A stretch of DNA of 64,000 nt from Gongronella butleri (taxonomy: Eukaryota > Mucoromycota > Mucoromycetes > Mucorales > Cunninghamellaceae): positions 62,001 through 126,000 of the forward strand of contig JAIWZP010000054.1 in assembly GCA_025201375.1 (NCBI GenBank), read 5' to 3'. Within the stretch, counting starts at the first letter, position 1, and each line of letters begins with the position of its first letter. Below are positions 11,916 through 24,007 of this stretch, piece by piece. A program made the translations under genes and the position numbers. The notes beneath the pieces were generated by a model that saw nothing but the letters and a program-made list of their open reading frames with translations, ran no database searches and was not told where the DNA came from.

Positions 11916-12129
11916 AATGTCAATGATGAAAAATAAAGCAAATGCATGATCAATGCGTCACAAAAAAAAATAGGGGGGGTAATGCTACAAGAGAGGGAGA
12001 AAAGGGGATGCAAGAGATGTGTAAGGTGATTTTGAGTGATTTTGAGTGGGTGCGGCGCGTTTTTGCACGACTTGAGCGCGCACGAAAGCCGAATGAGGGT
12101 AAAAAACAAAAAAAAAAAAAGAGGCAGAT

Positions 12130-13411
12130 TTACTCGTCGGCTTCGGCAGTGGCGACCTTTTGCTTCTTGCTGGCGTCCTGGTCTTCGTCGTCGGACTCGT
12201 TGGCGCGCTTCTTGAGACCCTTCATCTTGCGCGTCTGAATCTTGTTGAGCTGCTGCTGGCCCACGTGGATACGACCGTACGTATCGCCAAGGTCGTCCTT
12301 TTCGACATTCTTCGTCTTGGTTTTCTAGTGACAAAAGAAAATAAAAAAAGTGAGTAATTGTGCACAAAACACAAAATGTGACCTGACGCGTCGGTTCCAT
12401 TCCTTTTTTTTTTTTCTTACCTTGACCTCCGTGGGGACGCGGATGGCGTTCTTCCAGAGTTCGCGCTTGGGCGCGAGCGTGCGGCGCAGGACAAAGTCAA
12501 AGTTGGGGCCCATGTTCTCCAATTCGACGCGGGGGGTGCGGACGCCGCTCTTTTTCATATGGATGGTATACGTGCGCATGCTGATCTTGTCCTCGGCCGT
12601 CGCAGTGAAGCTGATCACGTACTCAAGACCCTCCAAATTGACGGCGTCGCTCTCCTCGCCATTGAAAAAGTCTAAAAAGTAATTCTTGATCTGCTGCATC
12701 TTCGTATTGCTGTCAAAAAGCTCGCCATTGAACACAAGCACAGGCTTCATGCCCACCGCCGCCTTGGCTCCCTGATTTACAGAAAGAAGAAAGAAGGAAA
12801 AAAAGAAAAGATGAGTCTCTTTTCGTCACCCACTGACCCCGGAAGCACCATCTCTTTCTTACAGGGATCTGCGACATCACTTGGCAATAGTCAATGCCCA
12901 ACTCAATCATCTCCAAGACCTGGTGGTTGAACATGCGCACAAACGTCAGGTTGTGGGGACGCTTCTTTTGATGCGCACCAATGACGATCAGCGACGCATC
13001 GTTCTTGTTGGAAAAGAATTCGAGCTTCTCCTCGTCCTCAAAGGGTCGCAATTCGTTCTTCTTGGTGAAATGCACACCGTTGGCACGCTTCAAAGCGTAC
13101 TAAAAAAAAGAGGTAAAAAACGCAAATGCGAATAAGTCTCCAAAAAATACGTCCAATTGGGCATAACAATAATGAAAGAAAGGCCGATTTCGCTTACAAT
13201 GTCCTTGAGAGCATCGTTGACACGTTGGCTGGTGGTGGAGCCATGCACGATCAAGGCCGTCTTGGGGTTCTCGTGCACCTTGGACTCGCGGTTCTTGAAA
13301 AAGCGCTTCGTACGGGCGGTCTTGGGCTTACTATGGGTAAAAATAAAGCAACGTGTTGGCTTTCCAGGCGTGTTCTTGTTCTCGATCGACAACTTACACT
13401 GTGCGCAACAT
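12130..13411 (-). CDS. RPF2: Ribosome biogenesis protein Rpf2, Brix domain (5 exons)
   Basis: Brix-domain protein of about 310 residues that, with Rrs1, brings 5S rRNA and uL5/uL18 to the pre-60S particle in the nucleolus. Exon 1 encodes only MLRTV and joins KPKTARTKRFFKNRE, the diagnostic Rpf2 N-terminus. ENPKTALIVHGSTTSQRVND is the family signature. The core includes VIGAHQKKRPHNLTFVRMFN and VELENMGPNFDFVLRR. The tail is Lys-rich (KTKTKNVEKDDLGDTYGR onward, ending ATAEADE). All four introns are GT-AG. It is convergent with Gle1. Confidence 0.95.
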
Positions 13412-14359
13412 GCTGATCAAAAAGACTGAGAAAAAGGAATAAAAAAAAAAGAAGTTGCAAAGTCTTGAGTTTGCACTTTTTTCAAAGATCAAGGCCCGCT
13501 TGTGAGCCCCGCCTAAGCCACGAGCGGCATTTCAAACCACAAATCATGCAGCCGTGCTCTTTGCCCAATTTCATTTTACGCGCGACGAGTCGCTTAAAAC
13601 AAGTTTCGTCACCTTTTGCGCGAAATCGTCTAGGCACCGCAAGAAATCAAGATATGATATGGGTATTTAGATGACGTTAATGCTTTCTAAAATCTCTACA
13701 TGTCGTTGATGGTTTCATGAAGGGCCATTTAAAGAGTGATCAAGCACGCAAATAGACTATCTCGTCTATTTTTCGTTTTTCGTTCCTGTCCTGAGCATCA
13801 ACTGGGTCACCTCGTACCCACAAGGTAGTGACGGTCTCGACAGGCTTTAGTTGGGCTCTCACTCGAGTGGCAATTTCTCGTAATTGGCGAGTAGAATGGC
13901 TCAAATGTTACAAAATCACCCATTAATCTGGTGTTGCTCAAGCGAGATGCAACAAGCCACTTAGTAACCAATGGATCTTGTGCCTCGCGACCGTGCGCAC
14001 CGGTGGATGCCGGTGATCACATGTATATGCGCGTTGCACGTAGATTTACAATACAACTTATTTTTTAAAACAATTTAATTCATCATTACATCCGGTCGGG
14101 CATAAAGATGCGCGACGCGTAATGCATGGTCTTGTGCACGTATCTTCATTGAAGCTGATAATTGGACGACAGGGCGATCAACATAATAAATGGATCTTCT
14201 ATTATCAATAATCCTGTAATTATTGTTTTTTGGTTGCTGTCACCAAATTTTACATTCACTCAAGATTTTACCTTGCTGGGCAGATTACGTCGAGGCTTCT
14301 CGTTCGAATGAACCCACTCTCGAGTAGTTCTGCCCGCTGGATCGCGCGCAAAGGCGAGG
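13412..14359. other. Intergenic region, no gene supported
   Basis: No coding frame longer than about 70 codons after the Rpf2 promoter. Composition is more mixed than around genes, with few homopolymers, and resembles the other repeat-bearing gaps. Confidence 0.5.
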
Positions 14360-15040
14360 TTCAAAAATCGCGAATTTTCCTAGGGGTACAGTCGAAGATC
14401 TGAAAATGATGAAAATTAAGTCCTCAGATCGCCGCGTGCTTCAACTATATGGTGAAGCACCTTACTTAACCGAGAAAAATGCATTAAAAACCTGGGGTCA
14501 ATTGACTAGTTGTCGCGTACATCGCGAAACACTGCGATTTTTCACTCCAAGGCAAACTCGACAACGCTTGCCTGGAGCGCCTTGAAAGTTATATCTTTAG
14601 AAAGAGCACAACTTGAAGCATATGTAGATATGGGTGATCACTTAAAAATGCATTTTTTTGGCCATTTTGACACGGTTGAAATGTTATAATAATTTTTGAC
14701 GCGTGCTAAACCGGGTCAGGCGTCGAGCTACGCGCGCCTGTTCCGTATCAAATCCATGCAACTGGGCCGTCTCTTTTTGATGGACGCATCGGCGCGGCTT
14801 TTGGGCGCGTTTTTCTCGTGAAATTTGAGGTTGAAATTTAATCTAAAATCGCTCATTGCTCGTCACTCGTCGGATAGACGTCGCTCGTTTTTTGCATTTT
14901 CCGTGGTTTCTGCATTCTAATTCCCTTGTGTGCAAGTTTGGTGCCATTCTGGGAACCCATTTTTGCTGATTTTGTTTTGGAGCTCGCAATGACCAAAATA
15001 TTGATTTGCCAATTGGCGCACTGCAACCTCTTTTAACGGC
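14360..15040 (+). repeat. Dispersed degenerate repeat, copy A
   Basis: About 680 bp that match in order with stretches at 40101-40790, 32764-33275 and (reverse strand) 55566-56246. Shared landmarks are ttcaaaaatcgcgaattttc, then ccaaggcaaactcgac (14550s), then gacacggtt and gacgcgtg (14670-14705), then cgcgcctgttcc, then aaaatcgctcattgctcg, then aaaatattgatttgc. Copies are diverged, with small indels, and have no open frame. Confidence 0.7.
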
Positions 15041-15966
15041 CGCCAGGTGTATCCTGTTCGGTTTTAGAGCTTACAATATCCCATGAGGACGCGTTTTTAG
15101 ACCTCACAAGATCGAACGTTCATGAAGCCTTTCACGATTTTCGTGATTTTCGTAAAAACATCGCCAATGAGCCAATTTTCATTGTCAAATAATTGGGAAA
15201 CCTTGTGCGCTCGACGACAACCAGATTTCTCCATCTTTTGTCATATCAATGCACCGCGCATTATCGCTTCAAATACTGAGCAAGTCTGATTTTAAATGTT
15301 TTATCGACAATTGCAAGCATACAACCCTCATTATTTTGCACTTCCAAGCGAACTAGGAATGACGACTACTTGTATCTCTTTCTAATGGTGCAAAGTTCAT
15401 TCCAATGAAAGGGCAATTCGCAAGGAGATGTATTTATAATATTATGCTAGGATTGAATTTGACAAATTGTGGATTTGTTGGACAATCATCTGATCGACTT
15501 GATATTTTTTCCCATTTTTCTGAAAAAGAGAGACACGAAATGCATGATGCCTAGCTCAAACGCGCCTCGCTTGTCATGCTGGCCGTAGCATTACACAGAA
15601 AGCGTCAAAAACGCCCACGTTTCGCGCTTTCCTCTCCATTTAGAGTTAGACTTGTCCCTGAATTGTTGCCGCAGCCATTTCTAATTCCGCCGATCATGGA
15701 TCCAGGGCACCTTGCAACTGTGCAGGGGAGACAATGACGCTGGAATCATTTCAAATTGGATGCAGGTGCTCCATTTGATCAAGAGATTTTAGGGTGGCGA
15801 TACTTTTTTTAATGACAACCTACAAGGATGGCTGAATACAGCGCGTTATGATATAAAAATGAATGCAGAAATCTAATAACATAATGTGGGGAAAACAAGA
15901 AAACAAGAAAACAAGAAAAAAAAAGAAAAACAAGAGATGACATGTAGAACATGGAAAGAGGGGGGA
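15041..15966. other. Intergenic region, no gene supported
   Basis: No gene is seen between the repeat copy and the Rrp12 stop codon. A word at about 15520 (ctgaaaaagagagacacg) resembles words at 32017 and 32687, so repeat-related sequence probably extends here. The right end holds the Rrp12 3' flank. Confidence 0.45.
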
Positions 15967-18900
15967 TTATTTCTTGACACGGCCCGTGAAGGTGATCTTG
16001 TTGGGCTGCTTGCCCTTCTTTTTGATGACCTTGCCAAGGGGCACATACGCGTAGGGGTCGGACTGGCCCTTTCGCTTGACATCGCCACCAGCGCGCTAAG
16101 AAAAACGGGAGCCGTGAGACCTTTATGTTTTTTTCTCTTCTTTGCCTCGTTTTCCCTCCTTTTTTTTTCTGATCTCGTTACCTTTGAGCGGAACTCCTTG
16201 CCGAGCTTCTCGTATTTTGCCTTTGGCTTTGGTGTTTTTGCGGCTCCAGCGTCGACGTCCATATCGTCGCCAATGTCGTCTGTTTTTGCGCCCTTTTTGA
16301 ACTTGATGCGGTTGCGGCGGTCGCGGACAAAGCCGTCTGCGCTGCGCATGGCCTCCATGTAGTAATCCTCCTGCTGCTCTTCTTCTTCGGATTCCTGGGC
16401 GGCCTGGTTTCCGGCATCGATGACGAGGCGGCCAGTGTCGTCCTCGCGGAAGGCGTTCTTGGCGGTGGTGCGGCGTTGGGCACTTGGCTTGGACGAGGTG
16501 ATTTGGGCAAGGGCCGAGCGGTCGAGCAAATCGAGGACGCCGCCATTGTCCATGCGATCGCGGATAAATGTATCGCCACGGCCATTGGCGCCCTTTTTTT
16601 TATTGGCGGGTGTGTCCTTTGTAGCGGGCTGGTGCTCGTCATCGGACTCGAGCTCGCTTTCGGAGCCATAGACGACTTCCTCGTACGCGTCGTGGAAGCC
16701 AGACACCTTTTTGGCGGTGTGCGCGTGCGCAATCTCGTCTTCTTCCATGTCCTCGTCCTCGTCATTGTCCTGGCGCTCCTTCTTTTGACGCTTGGCGCGC
16801 AGACGGCGCTTTTGAATGTTGGCAATCAGCTTCTTGTCGTCCTCGGGCACAAGATGCGCGACCGCGTCGTAACCAAAGCGGCGGATCAGGCGTTCCAGGA
16901 CGTGGCGCAGCTTGAGCTTGAACACGCGGTGCTGGTGGCTACACTTGATCAGGTGACTCACAAGCACGTCCAATTGTGGACCAAGGATCTCCGCATCCAA
17001 AACAACAATGCAAACCTTGATGTACCCAAGCGCGCCCTTGACAACCTCGCGATTGTTGCTTGCCACAAACACATTGATCGTCTGCAGCAGCTCAGACAAC
17101 AATTCGCCAGGAAGCTCGTCCTTGAACTCGAAAAACACACGAGAAAGCGCAGTGATTGTCGCACCAACCATCTGCGACGTCGTCCCCGCCAAACCCGCCG
17201 TCAGCATCGTGAAGAATTCACGCAGCGTCGCAGGCGCTATTTGGAGAAATGGAAGGAAAATGAGACAAAAAAGCAAAGAAACAGAAGAATTGTGGGTTGT
17301 ATTTTTTTTTCTTTACCATCAGGGGCATCCGCGGGCATGCCGGGGATCTTTGAGGTTTTGATGATGCCTCCCTGGTTCATGCGGTTACCCATATCGACAA
17401 GGGTGGTAAAGGCAAAGGCGCGGCACTTTTCGTTGCCTTCCTTGAGGGAGATGACGACTTCCGAGAGGATGCAGGGCAAAAAGTGGAGATCGGAGCTGTC
17501 GACGGCGCGGACGACGTGCATGATGGTCTTGATGCGGTCCTTGCGCGCGGACGGTGTGCACGTGGCGGTCGCTTCGAGGAGGCGCGTCTGCAGGTCGTCC
17601 AGGTGGGCGGCAATCACTTGCTGGCCATTGGGCACGTCCATCAAGTGGTTGAGGATCTTGTACCCCTTCTTTTGAAGCAGCGGCGCGTCCTCCTTATCCA
17701 GAAGCGACGTCATCGTGCCATTGTACAGCAATTGCGCCGACTCGGCGTCCAAAAAGGGAATCATGATGATCGCCAAATCAAGCATTGTCTGTGCCATGGG
17801 GGGCGGCGTGTTGGTATCCTGCAGCTGCTGCGGCTCCCCAGATTCGAGCGCGTTCGAAAGCAGGCCAAGCACCTTTTTGAACGTGTCATTGATATCCTAA
17901 AAGAAAAAAAGTAGCAAATTTAGGACCTATTTTCTTTTTTTCTTTCTGTTTTTGTCTCTATTTTCACTTTTTTTTCACTTTTTTTCACTTTTTGACCCGC
18001 GCTTTTGCGTCCAACTCGATCAAGGTTACCTGAGGACCCGTGACGGTGAGGTACGTGCGGATGACGTCGCCCATGAAGCCGCGATTGGCGGTGGGGATCT
18101 GGCTGTACACGTTGAAAAAGACGGCCAGGTAATTGACGGCGAAATTGCTCATGTACGCGAGGTTATCCTGGGCTTCTTGCTTGGAGATGCCATAGGCCTT
18201 GAGCAGGTGCGCGTCGTCGGCGTCGGATTTGGCCAGCTGGTCATTTTTCTCGACGAGATTTTGCAATGCCTGGGTGAGCGTGGGTCGGAGATCGGGCTGC
18301 GAGTACAGCAAGGCGCTGAAGCGCTCGGCGACGGTCTCTGTGAATGCCTGGGGCAGGTCCAGGGGCAATTGGCAGAACCCGGGGCTGAGAGACCAGATCT
18401 GGTTGACGAGCGTCTCGTACACCTTGGCCTGTAATTGAAGCCCGTCGGCGGCGGCACGCGTGGCCTTGTCGGCAAGGCGATCGCCAAGCGGCATCAATTC
18501 ATCGACGAAATAGCTCAAATTGGTGTTGGTGATGTACGTCTTGAGCAACGGGAGCAAAAACGCGCGTCCCACTTGGTTTTCCTTGGGCTCGAGGTTGAGC
18601 GGCAGCAAGGCAAGGAACGCGTCGGGGCCCATGGCGGCAATGGCCGCGCCCAGCGTCTTGTCGAGCTGCTCTTTGTACGAGGGGCCCGGCGAAAGGCGGA
18701 TTTCGCCCAAAAGCGTGACACAGCGGTCCATGAGTGGCGACGACGCACGGTGCAGCTTACGGAACACGGCCTCTTGCACCATCATCACCTGCTTCCACGC
18801 GGGCTGCGTGTGGATCCCCAATCCGCCCTCCAAAAGCCCAATGATCCCACCCAAACCAGCCGACTGGTGGATCATTTCGTCCGTCACGCAATACTCGATC

Positions 18901-20400
18901 AACGTCGACAGACATTTGGCCATCGAATTGTAGTTGCGCGACGGCTGCTCAAAGTCGCGGAACACCAATTCAAAAATCGTCGGCAGACCCGTCGCGCACA
19001 AAATCGGGTTCAACCTTTTCAAAAAAAAAATGAAAAAAAAAGATAAATAATCGCGCCCAATGCCTCTTTTTCATCCCAAAAAATTACTTTGCATAGGCAG
19101 GGTACGCCTTGCTGATCATGAGCAGCCACGTGGGGAGCAAGCGATCGTCGTGCGCAGCAGGCTTCAGCTCGCACAATGCCGTCAGCAGCTCCGTCAGCTT
19201 GTCGCCGTCCAAATCGTTTTCCTGCGCATCAAACAATTCCTCAAACACGTCAAACGCGGCCTTTGTCAAGAAAATGTTGTTGAAACGGGGCAATTGCAGC
19301 AGTGTCTGGCACAGGGATGTGAATTGCTACAAAAGAAAAAAAATAAAAAGATGAGCAAAAAAAAAAATAAAACAAATACAAAACATTGCCCACTTACAAA
19401 AGGTGGCCAGAATTGCACAATGGATTGCAAGAGAGAAAGGATCTGCTGGGCGGCCTGCTGGTTGGTCTTTGTGGCTTGATGAAGCACTTTGAGAATGAAA
19501 TCGGCGGTCATGGCCGCAGCAGGGTGCACGGTGGTGGGAGGGGGCGGCTGCGACAAGATCGACGTGACCGCGTCCTGAGCGTCCTTGCGCGCCTACGTCG
19601 AGATGAAAAAAAAAAAAACGTGAGAAACCATTTCTTTCTCATTTTTTCTCATTTTTGATGCTTTGAATACCTTTGGCGTGGCATTGGCGCTGAGGATGAG
19701 CAAGGTCTGGTAGTATTTCTTAGTGGCAGGCATGGACCACATGTTGGCATCTTGCGCAACGAGGAATACAGTCATACAATCGATGATGGCGCGCACCATT
19801 GGTTGGTTCTGGCTGTGTTGCTCGTAAATAGCTTCCAACATGGGAAGCACCGCGCCGAATTTCGCGCGCAGCACCGACGTGGGCACACTGGGAATAGGAT
19901 AAAAGTGACAAAAAGGTCAATTGACGCCTTTTTTCGCGCGTTTCACCGCCACTTACTATTTGAGAATGATGGCCAGCAGGTAAACCAAGGCACCCGTCAT
20001 GGTCTCGTTCTCCTGAGACGACTGGATCGTCGTGATCTATCGCGCAGTAAAAAGAACAGGTCAGAAAAGGGGCGGAAAGCGTGTTTTTGGGGAGTAAACC
20101 CGTACAATAGCGCCAAAATAGGCGGTGGGCGATAGATCAGTGCCTTGTTCGTTGATGATCTATGAAAAAGAGAGCAAAGAGCGTCAGTTTGACGTGTAGA
20201 AAGTGTGCACAGGCGGCTGGATCTTACCTCTTCAATAGCCAACAAGGTCTGGGCATACTAGAAAGGCAAAAGAGGTAAAAAAAAATCGCTGTGAGACAGG
20301 GCTGCAGGGCTTTCAATTGAATGTCTGCGAGTCTTACGAGCTTCTGATTCTCCAACTTGGAGTTCAGGTGCTTTCTGATCTTTTCCAGGCTATCGTCCAT
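15967..20400 (-). CDS. RRP12: Ribosomal RNA processing protein Rrp12 (11 exons)
   Basis: HEAT-repeat protein of about 1,250 residues that works in pre-40S and pre-60S maturation and export. The N-terminus (MDDSLEKIRKHLNSKLENQKL) joins a 10-codon exon YAQTLLAIEE and a third short exon, as expected for small 5' exons. LNPILCATGLPTIFELVFRD lies in the central NUC173 region. The C-terminal part has FGYDAVAHLVPEDDKKLIAN followed by IQKRRLRAKRQKKER, the basic stretch typical of Rrp12, then a long acidic disordered region and a basic end (ITFTGRVKK). All ten introns are GT-AG. Large plus-strand frames over this gene are antisense shadows. It shares a 208 bp divergent promoter with the zinc-finger gene. 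Confidence 0.94.
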
Positions 20401-20608
20401 TGTGAAAAAGAGCAAAAAGTGGAAAAAGTGGAAAAGAGGAAGCGTCGAAAAGCCTTTTCTTTTTTTTTTTTTTGAGGTAGGAGCGGAGTTGGACTGCTTT
20501 TTCTGAATTTGGGGACAAAGGTTGGATTTTTGCGAAAGCACGAACTTGCACTCTTTTTCTCTCCCTTTCTCCCTTATTTTGGCTTTGCACACGACACACA
20601 CGCATATT
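20401..20608. promoter_or_regulatory. Short divergent promoter between Rrp12 and zinc-finger genes
   Basis: Only 208 bp separate the two start codons. Contains a pyrimidine-rich tract on the plus strand just before the zinc-finger ATG. Co-regulation is inference. Confidence 0.5.
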
Positions 20609-21632
20609 ATGGAGCCTTACTCAATACCCGTGACGGCCACCGCACCGCCGTCAGAGCCTTCATCAGTGCCAGAAACTGCGGAAGCGCCTGTGGAGCCCAA
20701 TTCGACCGCGGCAGCCCCGGCACCAGCGCCAACTTTGGGCGAGTCGAGCTTGACTTGCCTTTGGAACGACTGCAAGCAGTCGTTTGCCGGCCACGATAGC
20801 CTCAGCCAGCACCTGTCGGAAGGTAAACGCGACGAGTAAACGCTTGCGACTCTCTATTGACGGCCCTTGCTTTGTTTTAGAACATATCGGCTGGAAGCGC
20901 GGCGAGTATTGCTGCGAATGGACCAATTGTGCTCGCAAAGGCGTAAAGTGCCATAACCGCTTTGCTCTGATGATGCACTTGCGCATTCACACTGGTGAAA
21001 AGCCATACGAGTGCAAGGTCGAGGGCTGTGGCATGAAGTAAGACGCGAAAATAAAATAACAAAATAGGGCGAAAAAGAAAAAAGACACTAACCCCTTTTT
21101 TCTTTTTTCTTCGCTTTTGACTAGCTTTGGACGTGCCGATGCCCTGAGTCGGCATATGAAGAACGACCATTACGTGGAGCCTGAAGCGCCGACGCTCGGT
21201 GGACGCGACAATGAGGCAAAAAAGCGCAAAACGGCGCGCGATGACGACCACGGCAAGCACAAGCGGCACAAGGTGGAGCACGGCAGCGACGTGGACGAAT
21301 TGGACGAACTGGACGACGAGCCGTCGCCAGTGGCCAATGCTCGCAAGCAGGATTCTCCTCTCGACAAGAAAAATCCGCATGTCAAGTACAAATTCGCAAA
21401 GGCGAAGCTGCAATACATTTTGCGCGAGAACGAGATGCTCACCGAGGAGTGGAACACCGTCCAGCAGCGCCTCAAGCGGTTACAGACCGAGCGCCGCGTG
21501 CTTCTCGACGTGTTAATGACGGCAGAAGATGATCAGGACGATCAATTGTCCCTGGATGATGACGACGATGACGAGAATGAACACCAAGATAACGACAGCC
21601 ATACCAACCACAAGGAGCGGCTATCCGTGTAG
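20609..21632 (+). CDS. C2H2 zinc-finger protein, possibly Iec1/INO80-associated type (3 exons)
   Basis: About 295 residues with three C2H2 fingers split over the exons: CLWNDCKQSFAGHDSLSQH, then CCEWTNCARKGVKCHNRFAL through HLRIH, then the linker TGEKPYECKVEGCGMNFGR and ALSRHMKNDH. The joins LSE|EHIGW and GM|NFGRAD are in frame with GT-AG. After the fingers come a Lys/Arg-rich nuclear signal, Asp-rich stretches and a helix (KYKFAKAKLQYILRENEMLT) that looks like a coiled coil. The finger spacing and this helix resemble Iec1-like fungal INO80 subunits. That family call is from memory and only moderate; a Gli/Zic-like transcription factor is the alternative. The long acidic C-terminus is Asp-rich. 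Confidence 0.78.
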
Positions 21633-21938
21633 ACTCTTTTATTTTTCTCGCAATCTATCGTTTTTTTTTCATTTTTGTACACATTTGTTCTCGTCGATCT
21701 CACTGGTTTTTTTTCTCTCTTTTCCCTCCCTTCCCCTCCTTTTTGCTCCCCCCTCTTGGCTGCCGTTGCACCAATTCTCCCCCCCCCCAACGGAAATTTT
21801 GGAAATTCGGCGGCGCAATCAACCTTTCTCTTCTGTTTCTCTCTCATTTCTCTTCTGTCTCGCTGTTTTTGTCATCGTCGCTTCCGCGTGCGCACGCTCC
21901 CACATCATACCTGCAGCTAGTTAGATCAAGCGCCATTA

Positions 21939-21948
21939 AATAAATAAA
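21939..21948 (+). terminator. Overlapping AATAAA poly(A) signals of the zinc-finger gene
   Basis: Two overlapping AATAAA words about 310 bp after the stop codon. The region between is strongly pyrimidine-rich 3' UTR without an open frame. Confidence 0.4.
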
Positions 21949-22203
21949 AAAAAGATCAATTGACCCTTTTGCACCTGACCAAAATGCCAAGAAAAAAACG
22001 AAAAATAATAAAAAAAGAGCGCAGATCGACGATCGCGCGCCCTTTTTTTTTTATACAGATTGGTGTATATTTACAGCTGGGTGAGACAGGGGGGTGTGAG
22101 CGGGTAGAAAAGTGCATGGGATATATGTGATTTGGAAAGGCCAGTTGGGCCAGACCAAGGCGAGAGAGAGAAAAAAAAAAGGAGGGGGGCGAAAAAAAAA
22201 AGG

Positions 22204-22633
22204 CTAAGACCGCGGCACGAGTTGGACATCGCGCGCATAGTCCTGATAGGAAGGAGGCGGGGCATCGAGCCCGGAAGTTTCGGGTTTGTATGCGGCAGAG
22301 GTCGACGGAAAAGGCGCCTGTTGCCGCTGGCTCGTGCTCGGGTACGCAGAACGCGGACGATATGGCCGTGACACGGCTTGACTCGAAGATGGCACCGTGA
22401 TGATGATGTCGGACGAATAATCAAATGGCACACTCTGTTCTCGTTGCTCTAAAAAAAATAAAAAAAAAAAAACGTGAATTAGAGTGGTCAGCACGGCCAT
22501 TGCCGGGAAAAAAAAAAGGGGGGCGATTACCTTGTTGTCGGCTGAAGCGACGACGGCGCCGCACCGCAAGATAAAACGTCAATAGCAACAAAAAGATACA
22601 TATTGCCACCAAGGCGAAAAAGGGCGAATCCAT
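22204..22633 (-). CDS. Small single-pass membrane protein with PPxY motif (2 exons)
   Basis: About 115 residues, family not recognised. The first exon encodes MDSPFFALVAICIFLLLLTF, a signal anchor or type III transmembrane helix, then RRRRRF on the cytosolic side. One GT-AG intron joins RQQ to EQREQSVPF. The tail is rich in Ser, Pro and Tyr and contains PPPSYQDY, a PPxY motif. This layout (one helix, basic stop-transfer, PPxY tail) is that of Rsp5 membrane adaptors such as yeast Bsd2/Ear1-like or Tre proteins, but there is no sequence match I can name. A role as a ubiquitin-ligase adaptor is inference. It shares a 262 bp divergent promoter with Trm10. Confidence 0.62.
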
Positions 22634-22895
22634 GGCGGCAAAAGGTGGGGGGGGGGGGTAATTGAAGGACAAACAAAAAAAAAAAAAAAGAGAAAGAGAG
22701 GAAAAAGGGACCAATTTTTGACACACATCGACCTTTTTTTTTTGCATTGGTCGCACAAAAACCATGATTCAGCCCGGACGTCATTGCTTCGCCCGGAAAA
22801 AAAAATAGCAACTTCCGCCATTGGAATTCTGCTGTGTTTCGTCCGTTTTGACTTTTTTCCACTCTTTTTTTATTTTTTATCCCCCCTCCAGCCCT
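22634..22895. promoter_or_regulatory. Divergent promoter between membrane protein and Trm10 genes
   Basis: 262 bp between start codons, with a 13-A tract and a run of G at 22645-22665 and a T-rich end before the Trm10 ATG. Confidence 0.45.
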
Positions 22896-24007
22896 ATGTC
22901 TTCCGAGCCTTCCGAGCCTGCGGCCACACCGACACTCAAGCAATACAAAGGGATCATGTACGATCCTGCTGATCCGCGGTTTGCGGGGCTAAGCAAGAAC
23001 GCCGTCAAGCGCCTGCTCAAAGAGGACCTATGGCAGCAGACACGAGAGGCGCGGTCGCAAGCCCAGCGTGAAAAGCACAAGCGCAAGCGTGTCGAGCGCG
23101 CCAAAATGGCTGAGCAGGGGCTCATTGAGCCATTGCCTAAGCGCGTCAAGGCAAAGGACATGGTCATTGGCGACCGCAAGATTGTCATTGATTGTGCATT
23201 CAGCGAGTACATGACCGACAAGGTAAAAAAAAAACAAAAAACTGGAAAAAAAAGACCATGCGATCGACCCGCCACCAATGCACTCTCCTTTTTTTTCTTG
23301 TTTTTGGGCCGATCATTAGGAAATGGACTCGATCCAGACCCAATTGGTGCGTTGCTACAGTGCGAATCGCATGGCCAAGGAGGCGGCCGAGCTGGTGATG
23401 ACTGGATTCGACGACCGGCTGAAACAGACGTTGGAGAAAAAGACGCCTACTTATGACAAATGGACACATGTGCGCTGGGAGACAGAGCCGTACGACAAGC
23501 TCTTTGAAAAGGACAAGCTCGTGTACCTGTCTGCGGACTCGGACAATGTCGCGCACGAGCTGGATCCGGAAAAGATCTACATCATTGGTGGCATTGTCGA
23601 CAAGAACCGCCATAAAAACTTGTGTCAGAAAAAAGCCGCTGCCCAGGGCATTGCCACCGCCCAATTGCCCATTGGCGACTACATCCAGATGGCCAGCCGC
23701 AAGGTGCTCACGGTCAATCAAGGCAAGGAGCGCATCGACAAACAACCGCGTGTGACAGGGCATTGATGCGTCTTTTTTTTCTTTTTTTTTTTTAATAGTG
23801 TACGAGATCATGCTCAAATGGATCGAACATCGCGACTGGCAAAAGGCCTTTCAAGAGGTGATTCCGCAGCGCAAGCTAAAGGACAGCACAATCGTCAGTG
23901 ACAAGGGATCTGCATCCGACGCGCTTGAGGATGCCGCGGCCGCGGAAACCGATACCAATGACACGTCGCCTGCTGCTAATTCCGCCCCTGTCAGCCCTTC
24001 TGCCTAG
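22896..24007 (+). CDS. TRM10: tRNA (guanine-9-N1)-methyltransferase Trm10 (3 exons, one GC-AG intron)
   Basis: SPOUT-fold methyltransferase of about 316 residues that makes m1G9 in tRNAs. The N-terminal part is Lys/Arg-rich (REKHKRKRVERAKMAEQG), followed by IVIDCAFSEYM. The catalytic SPOUT part carries LVYLSADSDNV, then IIGGIVDKNRHKNLC and LPIGDYIQMASRKVLTVNQ, all family signatures. The last intron (23723-23798) has a GC donor (AAG|GCAAGG) and joins VNQ to VYEIMLKWIEHRDW; no GT donor preserves frame. IPQRK near the end is conserved. The tail is a low-complexity Ala/Ser/Thr stretch. An ATG at 22821 is in frame but would add a Phe-rich stretch from T-tracts, so the ATG at 22896 is preferred. 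Confidence 0.93.

Noticed and set aside
14360..15040. Protein-coding transposon
   Set aside because: No reverse transcriptase, integrase or transposase motif in any of the repeat copies on either strand.
16476..17675. 399-codon plus-strand frame
   Set aside because: It lies antisense to the well supported Rrp12 gene and crosses one of its introns; composition is that of a reverse shadow.
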